Shown here: positions 54,301 through 61,949 of the stretch, piece after piece
Layout of the letters: every line of letters starts with the position of its first letter
Position numbering within the stretch: position 1 is the first letter of the stretch
NCBI RefSeq assembly: GCF_020360975.1
Contig: NW_025408674.1
Span: forward strand, 620,001 to 684,000
Source of the DNA: Hirsutella rhossiliensis
Lineage: Eukaryota; Ascomycota; Sordariomycetes; Hypocreales; Ophiocordycipitaceae
Direction: 5' to 3'
Length of the DNA: 64,000 bases
Notes under the pieces: model-generated
Database searches by the model: none
What the model was told of the DNA's origin: nothing
What the model saw: the letters and a program-made list of their open reading frames with translations, nothing else
Translations under genes and position numbers: made by a program

Positions 54301-55125
54301 ATCCCACGGAAGAGGCCGAAGCTCGTCCTCAACCCTGGTTGCGATGGCGATCCACGGCGCGTTCTTGAGCATCAGGCGCTGCGGAAAGGTACGCTCCGGC
54401 ACTCGAATGTCGAAGGTTGTTTGGATCGCTCTATGGTCCGATCCGTGCTCTGTCGGGTGAATCATGCAGGATGTCACCTCGTCCGCCAGCTCCATCGTCG
54501 CCAGCACTAAGTCGATGGTGCTCTCCTCGTCCAGCCTCTGCCACGTTTTCGTACCCCGGCGGAGAAGACTGCTGAGACCAAAGTCGTTCATCAGGTCAAT
54601 GATGGGCTGGCCCTCCCCTTGTCTGTTTGGTGACACATCATCTCCGCCCCAGAGGAGATCGTGGCGGTTGAAGTCTCCCGCCAGAACCACATCTGTGCGG
54701 TTTCCTGTCCCATCACGGAAGCGATCGATCAGGTCGCGCAACAGCTCCATCGCGCTCGTCAGCGCCTCGTCGTTCTTTCCTTCCACGTACACTGATACCA
54801 CCATCACTTCCCTCCCCTCGAGTCGGAGTACCACTGCTGTGAGATCGGCCGACGGCACAGGCACTTGCTCCGCCTCAAGGTCACTTCGAATCCAAAGCAT
54901 GCTACGAATCGGCCACAGGCCGTCACGAGTACATGTCGGTATCATTTTTGTCCAGTTATGGTGTCCCATAGGGCTCGTCACCACCTCTCCGTCGATAACA
55001 CGCGCATACGGCTCAGAAAGAGCTAGCACAGCAAAGTCCTTGAGGCCTGCGTCGTTCATCAGGCTTTGCTGCACCACATCACTCTTGTGCGCATTCAGCT
55101 GTAGGATGCGGAGGGACTCAAGCAT
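51364..55125 (-). CDS. LINE ORF2: endonuclease, reverse transcriptase, RNase H-like domain
   Basis: The enzyme nicks target DNA and primes reverse transcription there. An APE-type endonuclease occupies residues 1-230 (LQLNAHKSDVVQQSL, VLAGDFNRHDLLWGG, and GSDHRAIQTTF at the active-site His). The reverse transcriptase spans about 470-760 (WRPISLLSTLGKILE, AGLPQGSPLSP, and the catalytic AFVDDYSAW near residue 680). A degenerate RNase H-like domain lies around 990-1110, and a CxCG-x8-H-x4-C finger (CICGQSAETVEHFLFRC) near 1175. The 1253-residue frame is intact. Its ATG at 55125 overlaps the TGA of ORF1 (ATGCTTGA), which suggests translation by termination-reinitiation. In the RNase H-like domain the expected acidic residues appear replaced (IATSSS, VVTSNRSAL). 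Confidence 0.93.
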   Translation of the reverse strand: MLESLRILQLNAHKSDVVQQSLMNDAGLKDFAVLALSEPYARVIDGEVVTSPMGHHNWTKMIPTCTRDGLWPIRSMLWIRSDLEAEQVPVPSADLTAVVLRLEGREVMVVSVYVEGKNDEALTSAMELLRDLIDRFRDGTGNRTDVVLAGDFNRHDLLWGGDDVSPNRQGEGQPIIDLMNDFGLSSLLRRGTKTWQRLDEESTIDLVLATMELADEVTSCMIHPTEHGSDHRAIQTTFDIRVPERTFPQRLMLKNAPWIAIATRVEDELRPLPWDVGVQTQADQLMRVVTEVLHDLTPRAQPPPYAKRWWTKDLTRLRQMYTYWRNQARAQRRAGQSRPDLEQRAKDAAKEYHDNLRKQKKSHWDDFVTDENNIWKVAKYLKPGADMFVDKVPTLRRADGSITKGKAEQGEELLSTFFPPLPTMIEREGERPQREEVTMPDLTLQEIEEKVMTAKSWKAPGEDGLPAIVWKKLWHVVKHRVWTLFDSSLREGVVPHQWRTAKIIPLRKPDKDDYRLAKAWRPISLLSTLGKILEAVVAERISYAVEAHGLLPANHFGARKRRSADQALALLQERIYKAWRMGRVLSLVSFDVKGAYNGVCKERLLERMKARGIPSRLVKWVDAFCSERTASVVVNGYTSEQQALAQAGLPQGSPLSPVAFLFFNADLVQRRISNNSGSIAFVDDYSAWVTGPTAESNRYGIQSIIDDALDWEKRSGATFEANKTSVIHFTRIAERDSDSPFAIRENDVKPKENVKLLGVIMDQALRFKEHIAGVAAKGLAAAMCLKRLKMASPQTARQLFIATVAPTMDYASNVWSHACKTKEAAWIERAQRVGAQAVTGGFRTVATAVAEAEASVQSFRERHAQAAAKFWIRMRTLPKTHPLTSLRLKLHKRYASPMQKLASAMERLDTKRLETIDEFALAPWDERVQATYEADRVETMRPDDPEDITIATSSSQRKGKVGLGGVVRDASCDSADGVLASYSVTLGPSDEQNAYTAGLEAIATALRCVPLGLRDRDLTVVTSNRSALQVIGRPRQQSGQCTIRAIYGSVEFLAKRGCSVRFRWVPARDEEFTLGPLAKRQAKRATRDECVAEPATFQARSTTLRLLLNGLTRVRQIAEGVGKYSKRIDKALPGKHTRKLYDELTRKESEVLIQLRTGKSRLNSYLCKIGAVESDECICGQSAETVEHFLFRCRRWTAQREIMRRYAGGKMGDLSFFLGGKAEADDDKWQPDMGAVRATIQFALATKRFRMDR

Positions 55126-56548
55126 CACTGCTCGGGTTCCTCATCCTACACTTCCAGCTGAACGACTCGTGCGGTCCGCCACACGGGACGCATTTTGGCT
55201 CAATTGCTGTGCACTCGTTGTGGTGATGCCCAACATTTGCGCACTTGCCGCATGTCCGCTGCTTCTTGCATGAATATGCTTTGTGGCCGATCTCCTGGCA
55301 GTTGAAGCATTGGATCGGTCCCGTTCTTGGCTCGAACACATAAGTCGTAGCAGACTCTCCCGCTAGGTCAAAGTAGTAGCCCTCCAGGAGTCTTTCTGCA
55401 TCGCATTTCTTGGTGACATACACCACCATGGATCCGTACGCTTTGCCGGACTCTCGTTTGCTCAACCAGGAAATCTTGCCAATGGTCACTCTGTTTTCGG
55501 CGCTCAGGGCCTCAATCGCTCCAGGCAGAACGTTGCCTTCCGCGTCAAGGATTGCTGTCCGGTTGGCGTTGTCGACTCGGACCGGATACAGCTGGTCTCG
55601 CATAACTCGTGAACCTTCCACGGCTGTCTTTTGCGCAGCCTCTTTGACCATCTGAAGCTCGGTTTCGTCTCTGCAGACGATCTTGACTCGGTCGGCATTC
55701 CGGGACTCTCTCACGACTGCTGCGCACCTCCAGGTCTCTTGTCCGTTCCTCGCTCTCACCTCAGTCTCGATGGCCTGGCGAATTGATCCGATTTGCGCTT
55801 TGTTCTTGTTCGACTCGCTGACGCGAGATGTGTCGATGGTACATTGGAGACGATCGCTGGCTGTCTGCTGCTTTCTTGGGACAGCCACGCTGGATAGACT
55901 GGTCGGCGGGCTCGCTGGCAGTGTGCGCGCAATATCGGCAAACGTTGCTCGAGCGCCGCTTGACAGAGTCACCTCCCCCGAAGCATTCAGCTTCTGCGTA
56001 AGCTGGGCCAGTTGCTCTTTCACAGCGACAACTTCTCTCTGAAGATCCCGATGTCCCCGCTTTAATTCCGCGTCGTGCTCATCGCTCTTGCGTCGAAACT
56101 CTTCCTTGGATTCCTGGACTTGGGCCTCCAAGCCTCGGATGAGATCTTCCTGTCCTTGAATGATGGTGCTTTGCTTGTAAACCGTCGCGCTCAGCTTCCT
56201 GATCGTGTCGCTTTGTTCGGATACTCGATGTTTCAGGTCCACCATCTCGTTCCCCATCTTCGCCAGCATCTCTAGAACCCTCTGCATCATCGATTTGGCG
56301 GTCTCCACACTGCTCCGTGACTTCACCTCGTCAAGTCTTTCGCCTTCATTGCCGACCGATGAGACCCGCGCCGTTCGGGTCGTGACTCGCTTCGAAGCCC
56401 TTGCGGTCGCATTTTCCAGTGATCGCAACGTATCTTGCACGCGTCCGCTGGGCGTCATCCCTCGCGTCGGACGCGTCGATGGCGACGGGCTAGTTGGATC
56501 TAGCCCCGCCCCCACGTCCGCCAGGAGCGCCACTTCAGGCTCTGCCAT
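55118..56548 (-). CDS. LINE ORF1: Gag-like nucleic-acid-binding protein
   Basis: A 476-residue RNA-binding protein, starting at the ATG at 56548 (MAEPEVALL). It has a Ser/Pro-rich N-terminus and a central coiled-coil (about residues 80-180, Leu/Glu/Gln-rich, ALNxKLRS-like heptads replaced by QEDLIRGLEAQVQ). The C-terminus has three zinc knuckles in tandem (CFNCQEIGHKAYSC, CGKCANVGHHHNEC and CVPCGGPHESFSWKC), as usual in Tad/I-type ORF1 proteins. The frame is intact and its stop overlaps the ORF2 start. Confidence 0.9.
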   Translation of the reverse strand: MAEPEVALLADVGAGLDPTSPSPSTRPTRGMTPSGRVQDTLRSLENATARASKRVTTRTARVSSVGNEGERLDEVKSRSSVETAKSMMQRVLEMLAKMGNEMVDLKHRVSEQSDTIRKLSATVYKQSTIIQGQEDLIRGLEAQVQESKEEFRRKSDEHDAELKRGHRDLQREVVAVKEQLAQLTQKLNASGEVTLSSGARATFADIARTLPASPPTSLSSVAVPRKQQTASDRLQCTIDTSRVSESNKNKAQIGSIRQAIETEVRARNGQETWRCAAVVRESRNADRVKIVCRDETELQMVKEAAQKTAVEGSRVMRDQLYPVRVDNANRTAILDAEGNVLPGAIEALSAENRVTIGKISWLSKRESGKAYGSMVVYVTKKCDAERLLEGYYFDLAGESATTYVFEPRTGPIQCFNCQEIGHKAYSCKKQRTCGKCANVGHHHNECTAIEPKCVPCGGPHESFSWKCRMRNPSSDA

Positions 56549-56671
56549 GATGGCAAGCAAGAGCCACACCTATCCCAGAGTAAAGAAGGATGAAGAACTG
56601 TCTACGATGAGGAACTGACGCAAAAAACCTCTTCCCGACCTGTATCAATACTTTTTCGGCTAGTGTCGTTT

Positions 56672-57158
56672 ACCTGAGCATAAGGGGGGGTGTGAGCCAA
56701 AAGTGGGGGTAAGATGGTATAGCACAGACAGGTCAATCGAGGGGGGCGGAGTTATTCAGAAATAGGAATTGCAAAAGAGGGAATCTAGTTAGGACTTTAT
56801 AGAGTGGCTGAATGAGTGGTCGGAATGAGATGGACTATAGCGGAAGCATTTAATCAAACCATGAGGATGCAATTGATGTGTGGATTGTGGAAGAAGCTGT
56901 CTGGAAGCTTTTGTGAAAAGGAAACTCCTGTTTGCAGATAGAGACAGCATTATTTGTAACGAGAGCTCATTCAGGAGACTTCTTCAATCCTTGAAGGATC
57001 AGAAAGCCAGTAAGGACAGGAACCCGCTTAAGGTCGGCCGAGCTTAAACTCCAGTGGAGAACTCCATACAACGACCGAAAGCTACCTCCACCAACAAGTA
57101 ATTGAAGTAACCATTGGTTCGCCGAGTTACTACGGTGAACTGCGGCATCAGCATTTTC
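56672..57158. other. Interval between the LINE and the minisatellite
   Basis: I see no gene. The sequence has a G-run near 56685 and ordinary composition after that. Confidence 0.5.
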
Positions 57159-59535
57159 GATTCCTCGCCAGTCACGGGGGCGAACTTACAGCCTAAAGTC
57201 GCCAGCCCTCACCAGTCACGGGGGCGAACTTACAGCCTAAAGTCACCAGCCATGTCAGGATGCCGCCAGCAATGCGATTTCTGGCCAGCCATGGGCGCGA
57301 ACTTACGTGCTAGAGTCGCCAGCCATGTCAGGATACCGCCAGCAATGCGATTCCTCGCCAGTCACGGGGACGAACTTACAAACTTACAACCTAGAGTCGC
57401 CAGCCATGTCAGGATCCCGCCCGCAATGCGATTCCTCGCCAGTCACGGGGACGAACTCACACACTAGAGTCGCCAGCCATGTCAGGATGCCGCCGGCAAT
57501 GCGCTTCCTCGCCAGTCACGGGCGCGAACTCACACACTAGAGTCGCCAGCCATGTCAGGATGCCGCCGGCAATGCGCTTCCTCGCCAGTCACGGGGCGAA
57601 CTTACAGCCTAGAGTCGCCAGCCATGTCAGGATACCGCCAGCAATGCGCTTCCTCGCCAGTCAAGGGAGCGAACTCACAGCCTAGAGTCGCCAGCCATGT
57701 CAGGATGCCGCCAGCAATGCGCTTCCTCGCCAGTCACGGGGGCGAACTCACAGTCTAGAGTCGCCAGCCGTGTCAGGATGCCGCCAGCAATGCGATTCCT
57801 CGCCAGTCACGGGGGCGAACTCACACACTAAAGTCGCCAGCCATGTCAGGATGCCGCCCGCAATGCGATTCCTCGCCAGTCACGGGGGCGAACTTACTTG
57901 CTAGAGTCGCCAGCCATGTCAGGATGCCGCCCGCAATGCGATTTCTCGCCAGTCACGGGGGCGAACTTACAGCCTAGAGTCGCCGGCCACGTCAGGATGC
58001 CGCCCGCAATGCGATTCCTCGCCAGCCACGGGGGCGAACTTACAACCTAGAGTCGCCAGCCATGTCAGGATCCCGCCCGCAATGCGATTCCTCGCCAGCC
58101 ACGGGGGCGAACTTACACACTAGAGTCGCCGGCCACGTCAGGATACCGCCAGCAATGCGATTCCTCGCCGGGCACGGGCGCGAACTTACTGGCTAGAGTC
58201 GCCGGCCATGTCAGGATGCCGCCCGCAATGCGATTCCTCGCCAGTCACGGGCGCGAACTTACTTGCTAGAGTCGCCGGCCATGTCAGGATGCCGCCCGCA
58301 ATGCGATTCCTCGCCGGGCACGGGGGCGAACTTACAATCTAGAGTCGCCGGCCACGTTAGGATGCCGCCAGGAATGCGATTCCTCGCCAGTCACGGGCGC
58401 GAACTTACAGTCTAGAGTCGCCGGCCACGTCAGGATGCCGCCAGCAATGCGCTTCCTCGCCAGTCACGGGGGCGAACTTACTTGCTAGAGTCGCCGGTCA
58501 CGTCAGGATGCCGCCCGCAATGCGATTCCTCGCCAGTCACGGGGTCGAACTTACAAGCTAGAGTCGCCGGCCATGTCAGGATCCCGCCCGCAATGCGATT
58601 CCTCGCCAGTCACGGGGGCGAACTTACACACTAGAGTCGCCGCCCATGTCAGGATGCCGCCAGCAATGCGATTCCTCGCAAGTCACGGGGGCGAACTTAC
58701 AGCCTAGAGTCGCCGCCCATGTCAGGATGCCGCCCGCAATGCGATTCCTCGCCAGTCACGGGGGCGAACTTACAGTCTAGAGTCGCCGGCCACGTCAGGA
58801 TGCCGCCAGCAATGCGATTCCTCGCCAGCCACGGGCGCGAACTTACAAGCTAGAGTCGCCGGCCATGTCAGGATCCCGCCAGCAATGCGATTCCTCGCCA
58901 GTCACGGTGGCGAACTTACACACTAGAGTCGCCAGCCATGTCAGGATGCCGCCAGCAATGCGATTCCTCGCTAGTCACGGGGTCGAACTTACAGCCTAGA
59001 GTCGCCGGCCATGTCAGAATGCCGCCAGGAATGCGATTCCACGCCAGCCACGGGGTCGAACTTACAGCCTAGAGTCGCCAGCCACGTCAGGATGCCGCCC
59101 GCAATGCGATTCCTCGCCAGTCACGGGGGCGAACTTACAGTCTAGAGTCGCCGGCCACGTCAGGATGCCGCCAGCAATGCGATTCCTCGCCAGCCACGGG
59201 CGCGAACTTACAGCCTAGAGTCGCCAGCCATGTCAGGATCCCGCCAGCAATGCGATTCCTCGCCAGTCACGGGTGTGAACTTACACACTAGAGTCGCCAG
59301 CCATGTCAGGATGCCGCCCGCAATGCGATTCCTCGCCAGTCACGGGGGCGAACTTACTGGCTAGAGTCGCCGGCCACGTCAGGATGCCGCCAGGAATGCG
59401 ATTCCTCGCAAGTCACGGGGGCGAACTTACAAGCTAGAGTCGCCGTCCACGTCAGGATGCCGCCCTCAATGCGATTCCTCGCCAGTCACGGGGGCGAACT
59501 TACAGCCTAGAGTCGCCAGCCACGTCAGCATACCA
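57159..59535 (+). repeat. Minisatellite array, 73-bp unit, about 33 copies
   Basis: The unit reads CTAGAGTCGCCAGCCATGTC, AGGATGCCGCC(A/C)GCAATGCG, (A/C)TTCCTCGCCAGTCACGGG, then GGCGAACTTAC and four variable bases. Unit starts recur every 72-74 bases from about 57237 to 59505; the first unit is shortened and one unit (57309-57391) has an extra 9 bases. Since 73 is not a multiple of 3, open frames in the array are accidental. The array ends within 10 bases of the stop codon of the gene at 59543-60664. Confidence 0.95.
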
Positions 59536-59542
59536 CCAGCAA

Positions 59543-60664
59543 TCAGAGGCTTACGTTGCCTGAATATATACTTACTCGCTGTGCTAGCTTTAGGCCCGAT
59601 TTGAGTTGATTTATTTGTTTGCAAGCCTGGCCCGGATGGGAAGTGGGCCCCGAGGAAGTTGTAGTCATAGGCGAGGGGTGCTGGGTAGAAAGCGTTACCG
59701 AGCTTGGCTTGGCTGTGTTGATCGCTGCAGCCGCACCCTCGAGAGCAGAACATAAACTCTCGGCAGAATTTTCCAGAGCAGCTTCGGCGAGGACGGTAAC
59801 CAGAAGAGCGCACAAGGCCGAGTTGAAGATGAAGATCTCAGGAAATACTACTGGGCTAGCCGCCAGCACCGACGCTTCTTCAGCAGCTGTTATGCCTTCG
59901 ACGAGGAGTCCGCCAAGGCCAGCATAAGAGCGCAGGACAAGCCCAAGAGAACTTCCCACTACCGACATTTCGGCGCCGGCCATGGCCTCCTCGCATTGTC
60001 CAAAGGCAAGGGGTACTCCAGCAAGTTTTCCGACACCTTTGCTGATGAGAGTGCCACACGCTTCAGTAACGATGTGCTCGTATTGCCCTGCGATGATGTC
60101 TCTGCCGAGGCCGACAATATGTTGGCCTTTCAGGAAGTTTTTGAAGAGACCCTCCACGGCGTCTCCTATCTCGGTGGCGGTCGCGGCTTGACCTGCTGCA
60201 TTGGATTCCGCGACAAATAAGCCCAGTAGCAGCATGACAAGGAGTAAGGTCACGGAATATGACGGGCGATTCGATGCGGATCCAGTCTTGCTGCTTGACG
60301 TAGTAGAGGTCGTAGAAGTGGCCGCAGTCCCAGTGGACAACGTAGCATTGCCCGTGGCGTCTTGCTGCAAGACGAATGCCGTACCGTTATAGAAAACATT
60401 CTGGGTTAGGCGGCTAGTTGTGTTAGATTGGGAGATATTGAAAGCGGACCGAAACTTTGCAGAGCCTGTACACACAACGTCGTTGCTACATTGCCTGGTT
60501 TCCGAGTCCGATCCAGTACAGGTAAGATTATTGTAGTCTGAAAATGAGCCGCAGCTTGGCCCAGCACAAGTTATTGCCAGAGAGAAGCTCAGGTCAGGAT
60601 CGCAGAACATATATGTTCCGTTCATGCTCATGAAGGACGACATAATTGCAACAGGCGTTGGCAA
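59543..60664 (-). CDS. Putative secreted/membrane Cys-rich protein, 5' end unresolved
   Basis: The minus-strand frame is open for 373 codons. It begins inside a Cys-rich extracellular-type domain that continues upstream (CCDNRLCHC just before 60664; then YMFCDPDLSFSLAITC, GPSCGSF, LTCTG and NDVVCTG). A Ser/Thr-rich linker follows (60340-60270). Then comes one hydrophobic membrane segment (YSVTLLLVMLLLGLFVAES, about 60200-60260) and a C-terminal helical, Ala/Gly/Leu-rich region without Cys clusters. At least one upstream exon must exist; frames with CCMETVAVE lie at 60740-60840 but no clean splice set joins them. No family was recognised. The stop lies next to the minisatellite. Probably a host gene. 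Confidence 0.6.
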   Translation of the reverse strand: MPTPVAIMSSFMSMNGTYMFCDPDLSFSLAITCAGPSCGSFSDYNNLTCTGSDSETRQCSNDVVCTGSAKFRSAFNISQSNTTSRLTQNVFYNGTAFVLQQDATGNATLSTGTAATSTTSTTSSSKTGSASNRPSYSVTLLLVMLLLGLFVAESNAAGQAATATEIGDAVEGLFKNFLKGQHIVGLGRDIIAGQYEHIVTEACGTLISKGVGKLAGVPLAFGQCEEAMAGAEMSVVGSSLGLVLRSYAGLGGLLVEGITAAEEASVLAASPVVFPEIFIFNSALCALLVTVLAEAALENSAESLCSALEGAAAAINTAKPSSVTLSTQHPSPMTTTSSGPTSHPGQACKQINQLKSGLKLAQRVSIYSGNVSL

Positions 60665-61127
60665 ATTGGTGCAGTGGCAAAGTCGATTGTCACAACAGTT
60701 GGTGTTCAGTTCTAGGCGCAGTCAATGTAATGCATAGGTACCTCGACAGCAACTGTTTCCATGCAACACGTGGTCCACGGAACTTGCCTATTGATGTAGA
60801 GATATGAGTCACTTACGCAGGAAATTCCCTTCGCGTGAACGGCTTCTCCCGTCCGATAAAGCTCAGACAATCGTTTACGGCCGAAGGAAGGAAGGATGTA
60901 GACCTGGAAAAGGGAAAATTGGATCTACAGTGTTCGGCATTTTTGGGTCAATGCATTGCATGTGACTCGAAGGCAGGTGACTCCAATTGTGGACGAGCTA
61001 GGAAAGCATTGGCTGCCGAAAAACATCGTTCGAGCTCAGCTTGGCTTGCCAATACCTCGTGGCTGAAATCACACCACGCTATCTTGAAACACTAAGTCAC
61101 GAAAAGATCTTATCACATATAGATACC
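60665..61127. other. Upstream region of the Cys-rich protein gene
   Basis: It contains Cys-coding minus-strand stretches (60680-60860) that probably belong to 5' exons of the gene at 59543-60664, with possible donors at 60826 (GTAAGT) and 60752 (GTACCT). No complete model could be built. Confidence 0.35.
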
Positions 61128-61159
61128 TACCCGTTGGCTGAAGCTAGGCGGGGCGCCTA
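61128..61159. repeat. Half copy of the 47-base hairpin repeat
   Basis: It matches the reverse complement of 19519-19565 for its first 32 bases, up to GGGGCGCCTA. It stops exactly at a TA, where CAGTGGGGTGG begins, as expected if a TA-targeting transposon inserted into the hairpin. Confidence 0.6.
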
Positions 61160-61370
61160 CAGTGGGGTGGCATAAGTTCCGGGCAAGGTGATTTTGCCCC
61201 GCTACCCTAAACCTTACTTTTTAACTTTTACCTCTTATAATAGGAAGAATACTAAGCTAAATAAAAAAAGAAAATTATTAGTATAATCTAATACTATTAA
61301 TAGCTATAACTTACTACTTTTTTTCTTTTTTTCTTATATATATAATAAGTTATTTTGTGGACAGGCTCTT
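61160..61370. mobile_element. impala/mimp-like terminal motif with AT-rich body
   Basis: CAGTGGGGTGGCATAAGTTC starts directly after a TA and resembles, from memory, the CAGTGGG(G/T)(G/T)GCAATAA terminus of Fusarium impala and mimp elements. It is followed by a small hairpin (GGGCAAGG...TTTTGCCC) and about 150 bases of very AT-rich sequence (61215-61350). No second terminus was found, so it is a remnant or a truncated miniature element. Confidence 0.4.
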
Positions 61371-61949
61371 CACTGCAGTGAGGTTATTCGAACTGGTTCA
61401 ATTGGTTATATCTTGTGTAACTAGGGAAACGTGTCCCATACAAACTGTGTGCAAAGACCTTCCTCCCTGTGTCTCACCTCTTACTCGCACGTGACTAGCG
61501 CGGTCGATTAGTTATACGTGCGCGATCGGTGCCTAGTGCACAGGTGGATCCAACACTGGAACCTCTTTCTAAATCGATGATCGCGCACTAATCAATCCAC
61601 CAAAAACACCAAACACAGCGAATTAAGATGAGATAGGAAAAACACGAACAAGAACACCAACAAACTCCTACCACGATGCATCACTATGTTGGATAGTGTG
61701 CTCTGACTGTAGCTCTCCTCCCCACACTGGGTGTGTTCTGCCACACGCCATCATGGGCCGCATTTCGAGCGCCGGATGCGCTAGCTGATTCCATCGGTCC
61801 CACGTTGGAATATGGACACGAGGATCTCCTCGTTAATGTGAATGGAATAAAAGAACGACGGTAAAGCAGAAGAAGGGAACGAAAAACCGATTAAATCTCG
61901 TCGAGAATTGTTGTGTTATTGCGATGAACGAATCCTTCCACCTTCACGT
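61371..61949. other. 3' flank of the copia element, probably including LTR sequence
   Basis: It lies downstream of the minus-strand copia pol and is where the 3' LTR is expected. I could not find both LTR ends, and no gene is seen. Confidence 0.35.

Larger units (their letters stand above)
51099..56657 (-). mobile_element. Full-length Tad-like LINE (non-LTR retrotransposon)
   Basis: The element has two open reading frames on the minus strand and ends at its 3' side in an A tail (T run 51096-51108 on the plus strand). It is flanked by the direct repeat GGCTAGTGTCGTTT at 51085-51098 and 56658-56671. The right-hand repeat abuts the 5' end, about 110 bases before the ORF1 ATG, so the copy is not 5'-truncated. 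The last bases of the left repeat merge with the T run. Confidence 0.92.

Noticed and set aside
53635..54510. Plus-strand frames opposite LINE ORF2
   Set aside because: They are antisense shadows of an intact retrotransposon gene.
57114..57758. Open reading frames inside the minisatellite
   Set aside because: They arise from frame drift in a 73-bp repeat and change frame at every unit.
57159..59535. Possible CRISPR array
   Set aside because: The 73-bp units are contiguous tandem copies without unique spacers, in a fungal context with no cas genes.
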